From Candidatus Vicinibacter affinis (GTDB taxonomy: Bacteria; Bacteroidota; Bacteroidia; Chitinophagales; Saprospiraceae), in NCBI GenBank assembly GCA_016714365.1, contig JADJNH010000005.1, positions 2,952,501 through 3,016,500 of the forward strand: a stretch of DNA of 64,000 bases, written 5' to 3'. The stretch's first letter is position 1. The number at the start of each line of letters is the position of its first letter. Below are positions 36,452 through 46,169 of this stretch, piece by piece. Under the pieces are notes generated by a model that was given only the letters and a program-made list of their open reading frames with translations, was not told where the DNA came from and searched no databases. A program made the position numbers and the translations under genes.

Positions 36452-38365
36452 TTACTTTGGTTTTCTAAAAAATAATTGATCGTATTTTCTTTCTATTAAT
36501 TTTTCTCCAATTAGTTCTTCTAACAATAATTCAACTTCTTCCTTTTTATTACTTGGAAATAAGTGAAACAGCTCTACTAGGATCATCGTAGATTTGGTTT
36601 CTAATTTTTGTAAAATAAATTTTTTCCATTCAGTTTTAAGTTCAGAATTAATGGTCGAATTTTTCCTTCCAATGCAATTGTCGCATATTCCACAATCCTC
36701 CATTCGATTTTCTCCAAAATAATTCATTATAAAAAATTGTCTGCAGTGACTTGTAGATAAATATTCAAGCAAGGAATTAACTCTTTTATTAAAAGCAGAT
36801 TTTCTAATTTTCAACCATTGTTCATCAATATCAATTTCTTTAGAGGGTATTCGCTCTAGCAAAAGTTGAATCCTAGGATTATCAGATTGAGGCAAATATT
36901 TGATTATTCCTGAATTATGCAATGAGGTCAGAATATTTATAATCATTTTATTTGAAAGCCCGGTAATTTTAGACAATTGAAGTTCCTGAATTTTTACAGT
37001 GACGCTAAAAATCCCTTCATATAAACGGAGGATAGATTTAATTAATATTTCAATTTGTGGCTTCCCTTCATAAATTCCAAACAATTCTTCAGAAGAAACC
37101 AAAATCTGCATTTGGCTTGGATGATGAAACGCTTCTGACAAATACAAATAACCGGATTGTTCAAGATTTTTAAGACATCCTATAGTTTTATTCAATTCTA
37201 ACTTATACCGATTGCAAAAACTGACAAGATCAAAATCAACACTGTCAACCATGGTCGAACCAACCGCTAAATCAAGGGTGTAACTCAAACATTGATACAC
37301 ATATCGAATTTCTTCAATAGATGGAAATGAAATTTCATATTGTATTTGAATGCGTCGAATGTCTTTTTGGTGATACAACAATACCCCATAAGCCTTAGAA
37401 CCATTTCTACCTGCACGCCCCACTTCCTGAAAATATTCCTCAAGACTATTAGGTAAGTCAGCATGAATTACCACAGATACATCAGACTTGTCTACGCCCA
37501 TGCCAAATGCATTGGTACAAACCATTACTCGAATTTTATTTTCTATCCAGGACTTTTGTCTTTCGTTTCTGGATTCCACTGGTAAACCAGCATGATAAAA
37601 TCCGGCACTTATACCTTCCCTCTGCAAATCATTGCAAATCTCAACAGTCTGCCTCCTGTTTCTAACATAGACTAAAGCAGAAGTCTTCAATTTTTTAAGT
37701 ATATGAACGATTTCTGAAGATTTGTTTTCCTGTTCTCTTACAACTAGCGAAAGATTCTCTCTTTTAAAACTTGATTTAAAAATCTTGGCTGTTGGAATCC
37801 CCAATTGCTTAAGTATATCGAGTTGTACCTCATCTGTGGCTGTTGCAGTAAGCGCAAGTATTGGACAATTAAATAAAGATCTAAATTCATTGATTTTCAA
37901 ATAAGCAGGTCGAAAATCATATCCCCATTGGGAAATACAATGTGCTTCATCTACCGCAATAAAACTGATTTTAAAATTAATTATTGATTCTCGAAAATTT
38001 TGATTGAGAAGTCTTTCCGGTGAAACATACAACAATTTATTTGCTCCTCTTCTGGACTGGTCTAAAATTCTTTCTACTTCTTTATAACGCAATCCTGAGT
38101 GAATAAACTCTGCAGTTACTCCCCTCAGTTTCAATTGATTTACTTGGTCCTGCATCAAGGCAATTAAAGGTGAAATCACCACACAACAACCCTCCATGCA
38201 AAGTGCCGGAACCTGGTAACAAAGAGATTTTCCTCCGCCTGTAGGCATGAGTGCTAAAGCATCTCTAGATCCAATAATTGATTCTATTACTTCCCCCTGA
38301 ATTGATCTGAATTCTTCAAATCCCCAGTACTTTTTAAGGATCTCCTTGGGGCTGGGTTTCAACAT
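36452..38365 (-). CDS. recQ: RecQ-family ATP-dependent DNA helicase
   Basis: 3'-5' DNA helicase of 637 residues. The Walker A region is MPTGGGKSLCYQVPAL, the DEAH box is VDEAHCISQWGYDFRPAY, and ALTATAT and QEVGRAGRNGSKA are the later helicase motifs. The RecQ C-terminal zinc site is intact (CRQFFIMNYFGE...CGICDNC). No HRDC domain is obvious at the end, giving the shorter Bacteroidota form. It is 4 nt from the outer-membrane protein gene upstream, so the two may share a transcript. Confidence 0.95.
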   Translation of the reverse strand: MLKPSPKEILKKYWGFEEFRSIQGEVIESIIGSRDALALMPTGGGKSLCYQVPALCMEGCCVVISPLIALMQDQVNQLKLRGVTAEFIHSGLRYKEVERILDQSRRGANKLLYVSPERLLNQNFRESIINFKISFIAVDEAHCISQWGYDFRPAYLKINEFRSLFNCPILALTATATDEVQLDILKQLGIPTAKIFKSSFKRENLSLVVREQENKSSEIVHILKKLKTSALVYVRNRRQTVEICNDLQREGISAGFYHAGLPVESRNERQKSWIENKIRVMVCTNAFGMGVDKSDVSVVIHADLPNSLEEYFQEVGRAGRNGSKAYGVLLYHQKDIRRIQIQYEISFPSIEEIRYVYQCLSYTLDLAVGSTMVDSVDFDLVSFCNRYKLELNKTIGCLKNLEQSGYLYLSEAFHHPSQMQILVSSEELFGIYEGKPQIEILIKSILRLYEGIFSVTVKIQELQLSKITGLSNKMIINILTSLHNSGIIKYLPQSDNPRIQLLLERIPSKEIDIDEQWLKIRKSAFNKRVNSLLEYLSTSHCRQFFIMNYFGENRMEDCGICDNCIGRKNSTINSELKTEWKKFILQKLETKSTMILVELFHLFPSNKKEEVELLLEELIGEKLIERKYDQLFFRKPK

Positions 38366-38369
38366 TACT

Positions 38370-39203
38370 TTATCTGAATTTTGGACAACTTATAGCCTTC
38401 TTCTTAAATCTATCAGAATCCCCTTTAAATGGAGAATTAAAATGATAACTTATCCCAATCGAACCTGATTGGATCCAATCATTGTCAGATGAATTGGCTC
38501 TCTGACTCCCTCCGGTTGCCTTAATTTTATTTCCCAATTCTGCTGCAAGTAAACCATTTTGCGCTTTTAATTCATCATAATCCACATAATTCGTTGAAGC
38601 ATCATCCAAATAGTCAGTATTGGTTTGTCTCCAAAGAAATTCAACTGTTAAAGATAAATTTGGACTAAAAAAATATCTACCACCAAATCCAAATGTCAAG
38701 GCTTTCGAATCTAATTTATATGGTTCCGCATACCCCTTCATCCCTTGACCTTCAGTCCCCAATGGTTTGAGTTCAACCCATTGATCTTGGTACTTTGCTT
38801 TTGGATTAAAATTAAAATAACTCAACCCCAATGTCAAGTATGGATTCCATCGCTTTTTCTGTTGAAATAATATCCCACTTAAGTTGATTTGGCCCAAAAT
38901 ATCGACATTGTGGATGGCTGTTCTAAATTGAAGATTTCTCTGAATTTGCCATTCTCTTTTTGATTTTAAATCGGAACCTTCCACTACCATGTAAAGGTAT
39001 TGGACTTTAGCCGCCAAAAAATCATTCAGTTCATATCGGACATTAGACCCAATTCCTAAGTTGGTCTGTTTTATAGCAATTATTGAGTTTTCGGTTAAGT
39101 CGCCACTATAATTAGAGCCGACTAAGGATAGTCCTATGTCTATAGTTTGGGCGGAAAGCTTCATTCCGGTCAACCATAAAACAAGCATTAAACTTCGCAC
39201 CAT
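38370..39203 (-). CDS. DUF6089 outer-membrane beta-barrel protein
   Basis: 277-residue predicted outer-membrane beta-barrel with a signal peptide ending near KLSAQT. It carries the family landmarks VGSNYSGDLTE, PYLTLGLSYFNFNPKAKYQDQWVELKPLGTEGQG and RQTNTDYLDDASTNYVD, which match DUF6089. Alternating hydrophobic strands and a Phe near the C-terminus of the barrel fit a porin-like fold. The ligand or role is unknown. The last 20 residues (SDRFKKKAISCPKF) may be outside the barrel. Confidence 0.82.
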   Translation of the reverse strand: MVRSLMLVLWLTGMKLSAQTIDIGLSLVGSNYSGDLTENSIIAIKQTNLGIGSNVRYELNDFLAAKVQYLYMVVEGSDLKSKREWQIQRNLQFRTAIHNVDILGQINLSGILFQQKKRWNPYLTLGLSYFNFNPKAKYQDQWVELKPLGTEGQGMKGYAEPYKLDSKALTFGFGGRYFFSPNLSLTVEFLWRQTNTDYLDDASTNYVDYDELKAQNGLLAAELGNKIKATGGSQRANSSDNDWIQSGSIGISYHFNSPFKGDSDRFKKKAISCPKFR

Positions 39204-39550
39204 ATTGTAAAAATATCATTTACACATGCTTATATCAGCATCTTAAATATTATTATTAATGCAAATATATAATATTTAATTTTGTTGTTAGAAACTTAAT
39301 TAGGCGCTCTTAAAAATCAAAAAACATCATATATGAATTTTCTTACATATAATTAAATTACATCTATATATAATATTGTTTATCAATTACATATAAAATT
39401 AAATTGAATAATTTAACAACTTTTGAAAACGATAAATATTATTTGACATTTCAGTCCTTTATTTATTTGATAAAATCTCATAAGTTTTGATAAACTGCTC
39501 AACAAGCAGGACATTTTTACGTTTCTTATCCTGTACATTCATATAAAATT
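39204..39550. other. Very AT-rich divergent intergenic region
   Basis: About 350 bases between the divergent DUF6089 and subtilase genes. It is rich in ATATAA-type tracts and must hold both promoters, but no exact TAnnTTTG with proper spacing could be fixed. No ORF or RNA gene was seen. Confidence 0.5.
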
Positions 39551-41251
39551 ATGCAACCAAGACTTCTCAAGTGCTTTTCACTTTTTACATTAACCTGTCT
39601 AATATCGTTTGCGGTACATGCTCAAAGCGAAATTCCAAAAAATTGGTTTCACTTAGATCCTACCAAAGACGGTTTCAATGGAGTGAGCTCTCAAAAGGCT
39701 TATGAAGAACTATTGAAAAATAAAACAGCCAAACCAGTGATTGTTGCTGTTTTAGATTCCGGAGTAGACCCGGAACACGAAGACCTTAAGCCTATCATGT
39801 GGATCAATCATGCAGAGATTCCGGCAAATGGGATAGACGATGATTCAAATGGCTATGTAGACGATATCCATGGGTGGAATTTTATAGGTGGAAAAAATGG
39901 AAATGTGGGGGCAGATACGTATGAGACAACCAGACTTTATGCAGCATTGCGATATAAGTATGAAAATGCAGATCCCGACAAGCTAAATTCAAAACAGAAA
40001 AAAGAATACAGCAAATTTTTAAAATACAAGGACAATGTTGAAAGTCGGCGAGCTACAGCCAAATCGAATCTAGAAGGTATGTTGGCTTCACAAAATCAAG
40101 TAAAATCTGGTTTGGACGCAGTGTCCAACGCTTTGGGAGCAAAACCATTAACCATGGAAAATCTTAATTCCATTGAAGACAATGATTCAAAAAAATTGGC
40201 GATTGGGATAAGCATTGCCAGAAACATTTTAGAAAATGAACCTCAATTAAGTACTGCTGAACAATTAAAAAAATTTATAGAAAATGAATATGCAGAGGGA
40301 ATTGGACAATTTTCCAAAGAACTCGAATTCAACTTTAATCCTGACTACAATTCAAGAAAAATAGTAGGCGATGATTACAATAATGTTAAAGAACGATTTT
40401 ATGGCAATAATGATGTGAGAGGACCCGATGCCAAGCATGGAACTCATGTGGCTGGCTGTATTGCAGCTGTCAGAAATAATGGCAAAGGTATGGATGGCAT
40501 TGCTGATCAGGTAAGAATCATGAGTGTTCGATGTGTCCCGGATGGCGATGAAAGAGATAAAGATGTCGCAAACGCTATAAGATATGCAGTTGATAATGGC
40601 GCCACTATTATCAACATGAGTTTCGGAAAAGGCGATTCACCTAACAAAGACGAGGTTGATGCTGCAGTGAGATATGCAGAATCAAAAGATGTATTAATTG
40701 TACATGCATCAGGAAATGGGTCAGCTGATATTGACAAAGTAGACAACTTTCCAAATAAGTATATTAAAAAAAGAAACCTGTTTGGATCTCGTTCTGTATC
40801 CAACTGGATAGAGGTGGGAGCCTTGTCTCCTTATCAAGGAGAACAAATGGTGGCAGGTTTTTCTAATTATGGAAAGAAAAATGTTGACTTGTTTTCACCC
40901 GGAATGGTAATATATTCAACAATTCCTGACAATGGTTACGAAAATATGCAGGGCACTTCTTTTGCAAGTCCCATTGCGGCGGGTGTTGCAGCGCTTATTA
41001 GAAGTTATTATCCAAATCTTACTGCCAAGCAGGTCAGAAAAATCCTAAGAGAATCAACCGTAAAAAGTAAAATCGAAGTAACTCGTCCAGGAAGGGGGAA
41101 TGCAATTAAATTTGCAGATCTATCCAGCACTGGTGGGATGATAAATGCTTACAATGCACTACAACTGGCATCCACTACTAAGGGGAAGAAGAAAAGTAAA
41201 GATTTAAAAGGCTATTACAACAACAACTCAGATAGTAAACCAAGGACATAA
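39551..41251 (+). CDS. S8 family subtilisin-like serine protease
   Basis: 566-residue exported protease with a signal peptide ending AVHAQS. The catalytic triad is Asp69 (VIVAVLDSGVDPEHEDL), His296 (DAKHGTHVAGC) and Ser470 (QGTSFASPIAAGVAALI). The insertion of about 170 residues between Asp and His motifs is helical and charged, typical of Bacteroidota surface subtilases. There is no obvious type A sorting domain at the C-terminus, so release to the periplasm or another tail type is possible. Confidence 0.93.
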   Translation: MQPRLLKCFSLFTLTCLISFAVHAQSEIPKNWFHLDPTKDGFNGVSSQKAYEELLKNKTAKPVIVAVLDSGVDPEHEDLKPIMWINHAEIPANGIDDDSNGYVDDIHGWNFIGGKNGNVGADTYETTRLYAALRYKYENADPDKLNSKQKKEYSKFLKYKDNVESRRATAKSNLEGMLASQNQVKSGLDAVSNALGAKPLTMENLNSIEDNDSKKLAIGISIARNILENEPQLSTAEQLKKFIENEYAEGIGQFSKELEFNFNPDYNSRKIVGDDYNNVKERFYGNNDVRGPDAKHGTHVAGCIAAVRNNGKGMDGIADQVRIMSVRCVPDGDERDKDVANAIRYAVDNGATIINMSFGKGDSPNKDEVDAAVRYAESKDVLIVHASGNGSADIDKVDNFPNKYIKKRNLFGSRSVSNWIEVGALSPYQGEQMVAGFSNYGKKNVDLFSPGMVIYSTIPDNGYENMQGTSFASPIAAGVAALIRSYYPNLTAKQVRKILRESTVKSKIEVTRPGRGNAIKFADLSSTGGMINAYNALQLASTTKGKKKSKDLKGYYNNNSDSKPRT

Positions 41252-41337
41252 AAGTGTGGTAAGATTGGTTTAAAATGACAGAAATCATTCCTCTTTATGG
41301 GCAAAGTGGTGTAGCTAAATTTGAAGCCTCTATTTGA

Positions 41338-41835
41338 TTATTTTTCTTCGAAGAATCCAGTTTTGGTATTTTTTTGAACTTTATCCCAATCAAAATATCT
41401 CCCATTCATTACAATGTAAATGCCCGGTTTAAGTGATTGTACAAATGCAAGAGCACTTCCAAGATTGAAAAAACCATCAGATGAATTACCAAAGGCATAT
41501 GGAATCATAGCTCCGGTAAGCACAATAGTTTTTCCAATGATTTTTTCCTTTGCAAGGGCTTCAGCTGTTTTTACCATGGTATCTGTTCCATGTGTAATTA
41601 AAATATGGCTGGAGGTTGTTTTCTGACAATTGTGTAGTATGATTTCACGGTCAGAGTCTGTCATCTCAAGACTGTCCACCATCATCAGTGTCTTTACATC
41701 CAAATCTAATGAACATCTTCCCCTTTCCAAAATTTCATTTAAATGCGTGTCCTTAAAAAAGAGTTGGCCTGATACAAAGTTATACTCCTTGTCAAAAGTA
41801 CCCCCTGTTACAAATATTTGGATCTGTTGTGTCAT
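41338..41835 (-). CDS. Asparaginase N-terminal-domain protein
   Basis: 165-residue protein holding only the N-terminal asparaginase domain. The first catalytic Thr is in FVTGGTFDKEY and the second in ITHGTDTMVKTAEAL, with KTIVLTGAMIPYAFGNSSDG after it. The C-terminal small domain of normal asparaginases (about 150 residues) is missing, and no remnant was seen downstream. Such stand-alone domains are annotated in several Bacteroidota; activity is uncertain. Confidence 0.8.
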   Translation of the reverse strand: MTQQIQIFVTGGTFDKEYNFVSGQLFFKDTHLNEILERGRCSLDLDVKTLMMVDSLEMTDSDREIILHNCQKTTSSHILITHGTDTMVKTAEALAKEKIIGKTIVLTGAMIPYAFGNSSDGFFNLGSALAFVQSLKPGIYIVMNGRYFDWDKVQKNTKTGFFEEK

Positions 41836-41857
41836 GAAGTTTTTTATTATTAGAAAA

Positions 41858-42955
41858 TTAAATGCGTACTACCCCACTTTCCCTTAGCCACCAGATGACA
41901 AAAATAATTAGTAAAAATGAAAACAAAAGTAAGCTGATTTTTATCCAAGATAAAGGTTTATCTCCGATTACCTTTCCTGTTTGTCCATTTATTAAAACAT
42001 GGTAAATTCTTCCATTGTACTCATATGAACTTAACCACAATGGTAAATATATATGCTTAAAAGTTTGATTGGATAAAGTGGTTTGAACACTGAGGTTTCT
42101 TTGAACATTTCCTCCAAGTTGTGCAGCACACATGTGCCTGACCTGCTCATAAACCATTGCCTCTGCCAAGGGATAAGAAGTGCGTATGTCTTGATTGTAT
42201 ACTTCTGCCTGCCAACCTAATAAATATCGCTTATCAAAATTGACCATTTCCGTCAATTTATAACCTGATACTTTTTCCCTATATCTAGAATCAATACGAT
42301 CTGAAGCTGCCACCAAAATGTCATCAAAAAAATGATTTAAGTTTCCTGATCTGTATTCCCACCTGATTTTAGTGACTGGCTGAGATTGCATTTTGCCATT
42401 CACGTAAACATTCTGATAGGTCGTATATTCATACCCCGCCTCTCCACACCATTGAGCATTTGTCTGAAAGTCAAAGGTCCAAAATGGAATATAAATTCCC
42501 TGCAAATGATCTAAAGTTGAAGTTTTGCTTAAGCCCGATGGGTGGAACCATCCCTGTCCTAACCAAATCTTGAATTTTTTCTCCGCTTCTCTTTTTCCTA
42601 AATAGAATGGAACAATCCCAACCGGTTTTATCAATTTTTGTAAAACAGCTTCTTCGTGAATTTTCTCAGAATTACAAAAAGGGCAATTTACTTTCAACTG
42701 TTCATGAAAAATTGAAAATTTAGCTCCACATGAATTACAATTCAATAATTTTTCAGAATTAATATCAAAATTTAATTCTTCAAATTGATCCTTTTGAAGG
42801 TCTAAAATAGTTTCAGCTATTTGATCGTTTCCTACAGGAAGATCTTCTGAGAATCCACAGTATTCACATGTCAAGTGTTTTGAGTCTGGCGAATAAACCA
42901 CGGAACCTCCACATGAAGGGCACTTAGGACTATATATACCGGACAACTCAACCAT
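41858..42955 (-). CDS. Zinc-ribbon (TFIIB-like) membrane protein
   Basis: 365-residue protein with two N-terminal zinc ribbons (CPSCGGSVVYSPDSKHLTCEYC and CNSCGAKFSIFHEQLKVNCPFC), a central mixed domain with LQGIYIPFWTFDFQTNAQWCGEAGYEYTT, and a C-terminal transmembrane helix (ISLLLFSFLLIIFVIWWL). It resembles the YdjM/primosome-ribbon-like proteins encoded beside SPFH 'virion core-like' proteins. The next gene upstream on the same strand is such an SPFH protein, 19 nt away, so the two likely act together at a membrane. Confidence 0.75.
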   Translation of the reverse strand: MVELSGIYSPKCPSCGGSVVYSPDSKHLTCEYCGFSEDLPVGNDQIAETILDLQKDQFEELNFDINSEKLLNCNSCGAKFSIFHEQLKVNCPFCNSEKIHEEAVLQKLIKPVGIVPFYLGKREAEKKFKIWLGQGWFHPSGLSKTSTLDHLQGIYIPFWTFDFQTNAQWCGEAGYEYTTYQNVYVNGKMQSQPVTKIRWEYRSGNLNHFFDDILVAASDRIDSRYREKVSGYKLTEMVNFDKRYLLGWQAEVYNQDIRTSYPLAEAMVYEQVRHMCAAQLGGNVQRNLSVQTTLSNQTFKHIYLPLWLSSYEYNGRIYHVLINGQTGKVIGDKPLSWIKISLLLFSFLLIIFVIWWLRESGVVRI

Positions 42956-42974
42956 TTAGTTCGTAAGCCGCCTA

Positions 42975-43967
42975 CTATAACCTTGCTAAAAGTTCTTTCT
43001 TTTTCTCTTCGAATTCGGCATCTGAAAGCAATCCTTCCAATTTTAACTTTCCCAATTCCCTAATGGTGTCCATAATTTTCTCCTTTTCCGAAAGACCTGT
43101 TGAAACCGATTGCGCAGATTGCATTTGATTGTTAATTGCATTTCCAAGGTTAGCGCCCATATTCATTCCAATAAAAGCACCAGTTGTTCCTTGGTTTTCG
43201 GCAGCTTTCTGAATAGCCTGACTTGCTTCAAATTGAGTCAATCTGTTCAGGTCCTGTGCCATATTCATGTTGGTTATTTTGTCATAGAAAGCTTCAACTT
43301 CTTCTGGCAGACTTATACTTGTGACAACGTATTTAGTAAGGGTTATACCGAATTGATCAAAGTCATCTTGTAATAACGGCAGTACTTTATTCCCAATTTC
43401 CGAATAATTGGAAACCATGTCCATTACTGAAACTTTTGATTCTGCAAGAGCTTCGGCAAATTTTGGGGAAATAAAATCCCGCATGGTAGCTTCAATTTCT
43501 TGTTGCCTGACCAAAGGCTTATTACCTGCAAACTCTTTAAAAAACAACACCGGCTCCTTTATTCTAAGCATATAAGTACCAAAAGCCTTGACTCTCACCT
43601 GTCCAAACTGAGAATCTCTCATGATGATAGGATTTGGGGTTCCCCACTTAAATTGGGTAAAACTTTTTAGGCTTACAAAATATACATCACACTTAAAAGG
43701 AGAGTTAAAGCCCATTTGCCAATTTTTCAATTTCGTAAGCAAAGGCATATTTTGCGTTTCCAAAGTGTAAAGTCCTTCCTGAAAAACATCCGCTATTTGG
43801 CCTTCATTTACAAAAATAGCAACTTGGCTAGGTCTAACTGTGAGGGCAGCTCCGTATTTAATATCAGCTTGTTTGTCCGGAAATTTATACAGTACAATCT
43901 CCCCATCAACATCTACCCAATCGATGGATTCAACAAACTCATTCTTTAAAAAGTCGAAAATTCCCAT
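42975..43967 (-). CDS. SPFH domain / SHOCT protein (virion-core-like, YdjI type)
   Basis: 330-residue protein starting MGIFDFLKNEFVESIDW. The central SPFH (stomatin/flotillin) domain spans about residues 30-260 (FKWGTPNPIIMRDSQFGQVRVKAFGTYMLRI), followed by a flexible Gln/Asn-rich stretch and a C-terminal SHOCT motif (MDTIRELGKLKLEGLLSDAEFEEKKKELL). The ATG at 43967 was chosen over a longer frame because it gives the conserved MGIFDFL opening. It pairs with the zinc-ribbon membrane protein. A role in membrane microdomain or stress response is inferred. Confidence 0.82.
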   Translation of the reverse strand: MGIFDFLKNEFVESIDWVDVDGEIVLYKFPDKQADIKYGAALTVRPSQVAIFVNEGQIADVFQEGLYTLETQNMPLLTKLKNWQMGFNSPFKCDVYFVSLKSFTQFKWGTPNPIIMRDSQFGQVRVKAFGTYMLRIKEPVLFFKEFAGNKPLVRQQEIEATMRDFISPKFAEALAESKVSVMDMVSNYSEIGNKVLPLLQDDFDQFGITLTKYVVTSISLPEEVEAFYDKITNMNMAQDLNRLTQFEASQAIQKAAENQGTTGAFIGMNMGANLGNAINNQMQSAQSVSTGLSEKEKIMDTIRELGKLKLEGLLSDAEFEEKKKELLARL

Positions 43968-44241
43968 ACTTACAATTTTTGAATTAATGATATTGAAACA
44001 CAGTTTTAAATTCAATCGTTCCCACAATTTAATTTAAAAGAACTTTGGTTTCTATCTTTTTATCAGTGTTTATAGTTCTCGGTCTTCCGATTTAATTAAA
44101 AGTTACCTGATTTGATCAAAGTATAAAATATTGTTCCTCATACGTTTAGAATAGGTATTTGGCATGTTTTTTGAATCATTCAAGGAGTGCCGTCCCAATA
44201 CTTGGAGCGACAAAGTTTATTTAACTAATTATCAGACTTTT

Positions 44242-45450
44242 ATGAAACTTTTCAACTTGGTTTGGTTGGTTCTTTCTCTCACCATTACAACAAATTATGG
44301 TCTAAAGGGACAATGCGCCAAAGGAAACATATACATCACCAAGTTCATGGCTACATCAGGTCTGGGAACGTACGAGAGCCCAGCTCAAGGAACTATAGAT
44401 TTTGAATTCTGTTTTAAATTGGATGGCTTTTTTGAAGCCTCTACCAATTGGGTTCATGGTATTTTCATGGCTTTTGATGACTTACAATCGGGAGTTACCT
44501 ATTTTGAAGGACCCACAGGAACGCAAAACACCCAATATGGAAATAGAAGATGGATTTACATTGATTCTATCAAAGCCCGAAATTTTGACTTGCCGGGACC
44601 CGGATTTTATGTAGATGACAATGACGGCAATCCGAGAACAAACTATGGAGATAACGGTATTGGTACTCCAAATGCAAAATTTCCGGATTTGGATCCGTTC
44701 TGTTTTAAAGCTCAATACAAATGTGGTTCAGCCAATCTACTCAGACCTGTGATTCGTGTAACCGGAGATGGAACAACCGGTGGATGGAAGAACCCTTCAT
44801 GCCCTGGCGACATTTTTAAAGCTACCAGCGGAGGACCAAACGGAAACGGAATCATTATTGTATGTGGTCAAGTCCTACCACTGGAATTGATTTCCTTTAA
44901 GGTATTGCAGGAGGACGGGCATAATATTTTACAATGGCAAGGTATCGCTGATCATAATTTTTCACATTATATCGTAGAAAAAAAATCTAATTCAGAAATT
45001 GAATTTTCACCCATCCAAATGCTTGCACTCCAACCGGGCACATCAGAAAACAGCATACATTCTTTGAGTTTTGAGGACGATCAAATAATCGAGGGAACTA
45101 CATATTATCGCTTGAAAATGGTTGACAAAGATTTAACCTTCAGCTATTCACAGGTTATCAGTGTCAGAACTCTAGAAACAGGATCATCATTGAGTTTAAA
45201 TCTATATCCTGTGCCCGCATTTGATTTTTTAAATCTGGATATTTTGGGGCAAACTGAAAGGACTGATCATTATGTGGATATTTACAGCCTGAATGGAAAG
45301 AAGTTAAAAAGTCAGGTCTTAAGAGCCGTAGAATCAAAAACCTCTTACAAAATTAGCATCCAGGATTTACCGAAAGGAGTCTATTTTGTCAAAATCACTT
45401 CCAACCCCAACACGGCAGAAGAAAATATTTTTAAATTCATTAAAGGGTAA
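44242..45450 (+). CDS. Secreted protein with T9SS type A sorting domain
   Basis: 402-residue exported protein; the ATG at 44242 gives the signal peptide MKLFNLVWLVLSLTITTNYG, while the longer frame adds 26 residues that look non-coding. The N-terminal passenger (about 25-220) is Cys- and Gly-rich with no recognised fold. LILQWQGIADHNFSHYIVEK-type text (NILQWQGIADHNFSHY) is the usual pre-sorting fibronectin-like segment, and the tail LNLYPVPAFDFLNLDILG...LPKGVYFVKITSN is a type A sorting domain. Function unknown. Confidence 0.8.
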   Translation: MKLFNLVWLVLSLTITTNYGLKGQCAKGNIYITKFMATSGLGTYESPAQGTIDFEFCFKLDGFFEASTNWVHGIFMAFDDLQSGVTYFEGPTGTQNTQYGNRRWIYIDSIKARNFDLPGPGFYVDDNDGNPRTNYGDNGIGTPNAKFPDLDPFCFKAQYKCGSANLLRPVIRVTGDGTTGGWKNPSCPGDIFKATSGGPNGNGIIIVCGQVLPLELISFKVLQEDGHNILQWQGIADHNFSHYIVEKKSNSEIEFSPIQMLALQPGTSENSIHSLSFEDDQIIEGTTYYRLKMVDKDLTFSYSQVISVRTLETGSSLSLNLYPVPAFDFLNLDILGQTERTDHYVDIYSLNGKKLKSQVLRAVESKTSYKISIQDLPKGVYFVKITSNPNTAEENIFKFIKG

Positions 45451-45468
45451 TTAAGTTATCTGGATGCC

Positions 45469-45942
45469 TTAATGTATCAAGTGATCTGCACAATAGGTTG
45501 AGGCAAAGGCTTCCGGCTTGGCCTTAAAAATAAAACCCATGGAAAGTATGTACCCTGTAGCTTCACGCAGTGCTGCATTCGATTTAAAATTTGGGTCAGT
45601 GTTAATATCCGCGTGAACTTCAAGTGGAATTTGGTAAGTGTCCAGCAATTCACACATTGAGTAAGCCACTTCAACTGATTTGGACACCTCTGTCATCATC
45701 CTTTGATTCAATCCCATTTTACGATACACCTCTGATAAGGCAACCAACATGAATCCTCCCTTCCCTTCTCTCAAGAACACTACCACCGTGGCAAATTCAA
45801 TTTTTTCAACACAAACCCTGGAATCTGTTCCAACACAAACTTTAAGTTTATATCCAAGATTTTTCTCTCTTTGAATTATTTCTTCAACTTTTTCCAAAAG
45901 AGGCTGTTTAATCACATCACCACTGAAACTTCTCCATTCCAT
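45469..45942 (-). CDS. RNase H-like YkuK family protein (DUF458)
   Basis: 157-residue cytoplasmic protein of the YkuK/DUF458 family, which has an RNase H-like fold. Landmarks are VCVGTDSRVCVEKIEFATVVVF, QRMMTEVSKSVEVAYSMCELL and VHADINTDPNFKSNAALREATGYILSMGF, which supply the conserved acidic residues. Enzymatic activity has not been shown for the family. Single gene, convergent with the T9SS protein. Confidence 0.85.
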   Translation of the reverse strand: MEWRSFSGDVIKQPLLEKVEEIIQREKNLGYKLKVCVGTDSRVCVEKIEFATVVVFLREGKGGFMLVALSEVYRKMGLNQRMMTEVSKSVEVAYSMCELLDTYQIPLEVHADINTDPNFKSNAALREATGYILSMGFIFKAKPEAFASTYCADHLIH

Positions 45943-46169
45943 AGTCTATATTTGCAACTTAATTAAATCGAGATTTCAACATTTTTTTAATTACGCTAAA
46001 TTTTTAAATAATCATTTTGGTTTACCATCCAAAGGACTCTACCCCAAATTAAACCATTCTGTTAAGTACGGACAAAATATGTTGATCTAATATATGACAA
46101 TAATTAATAAATAAAACTATTATAAATCCAAATTTAAGATTCTTAATAATCATGGACAATATTAATAAA

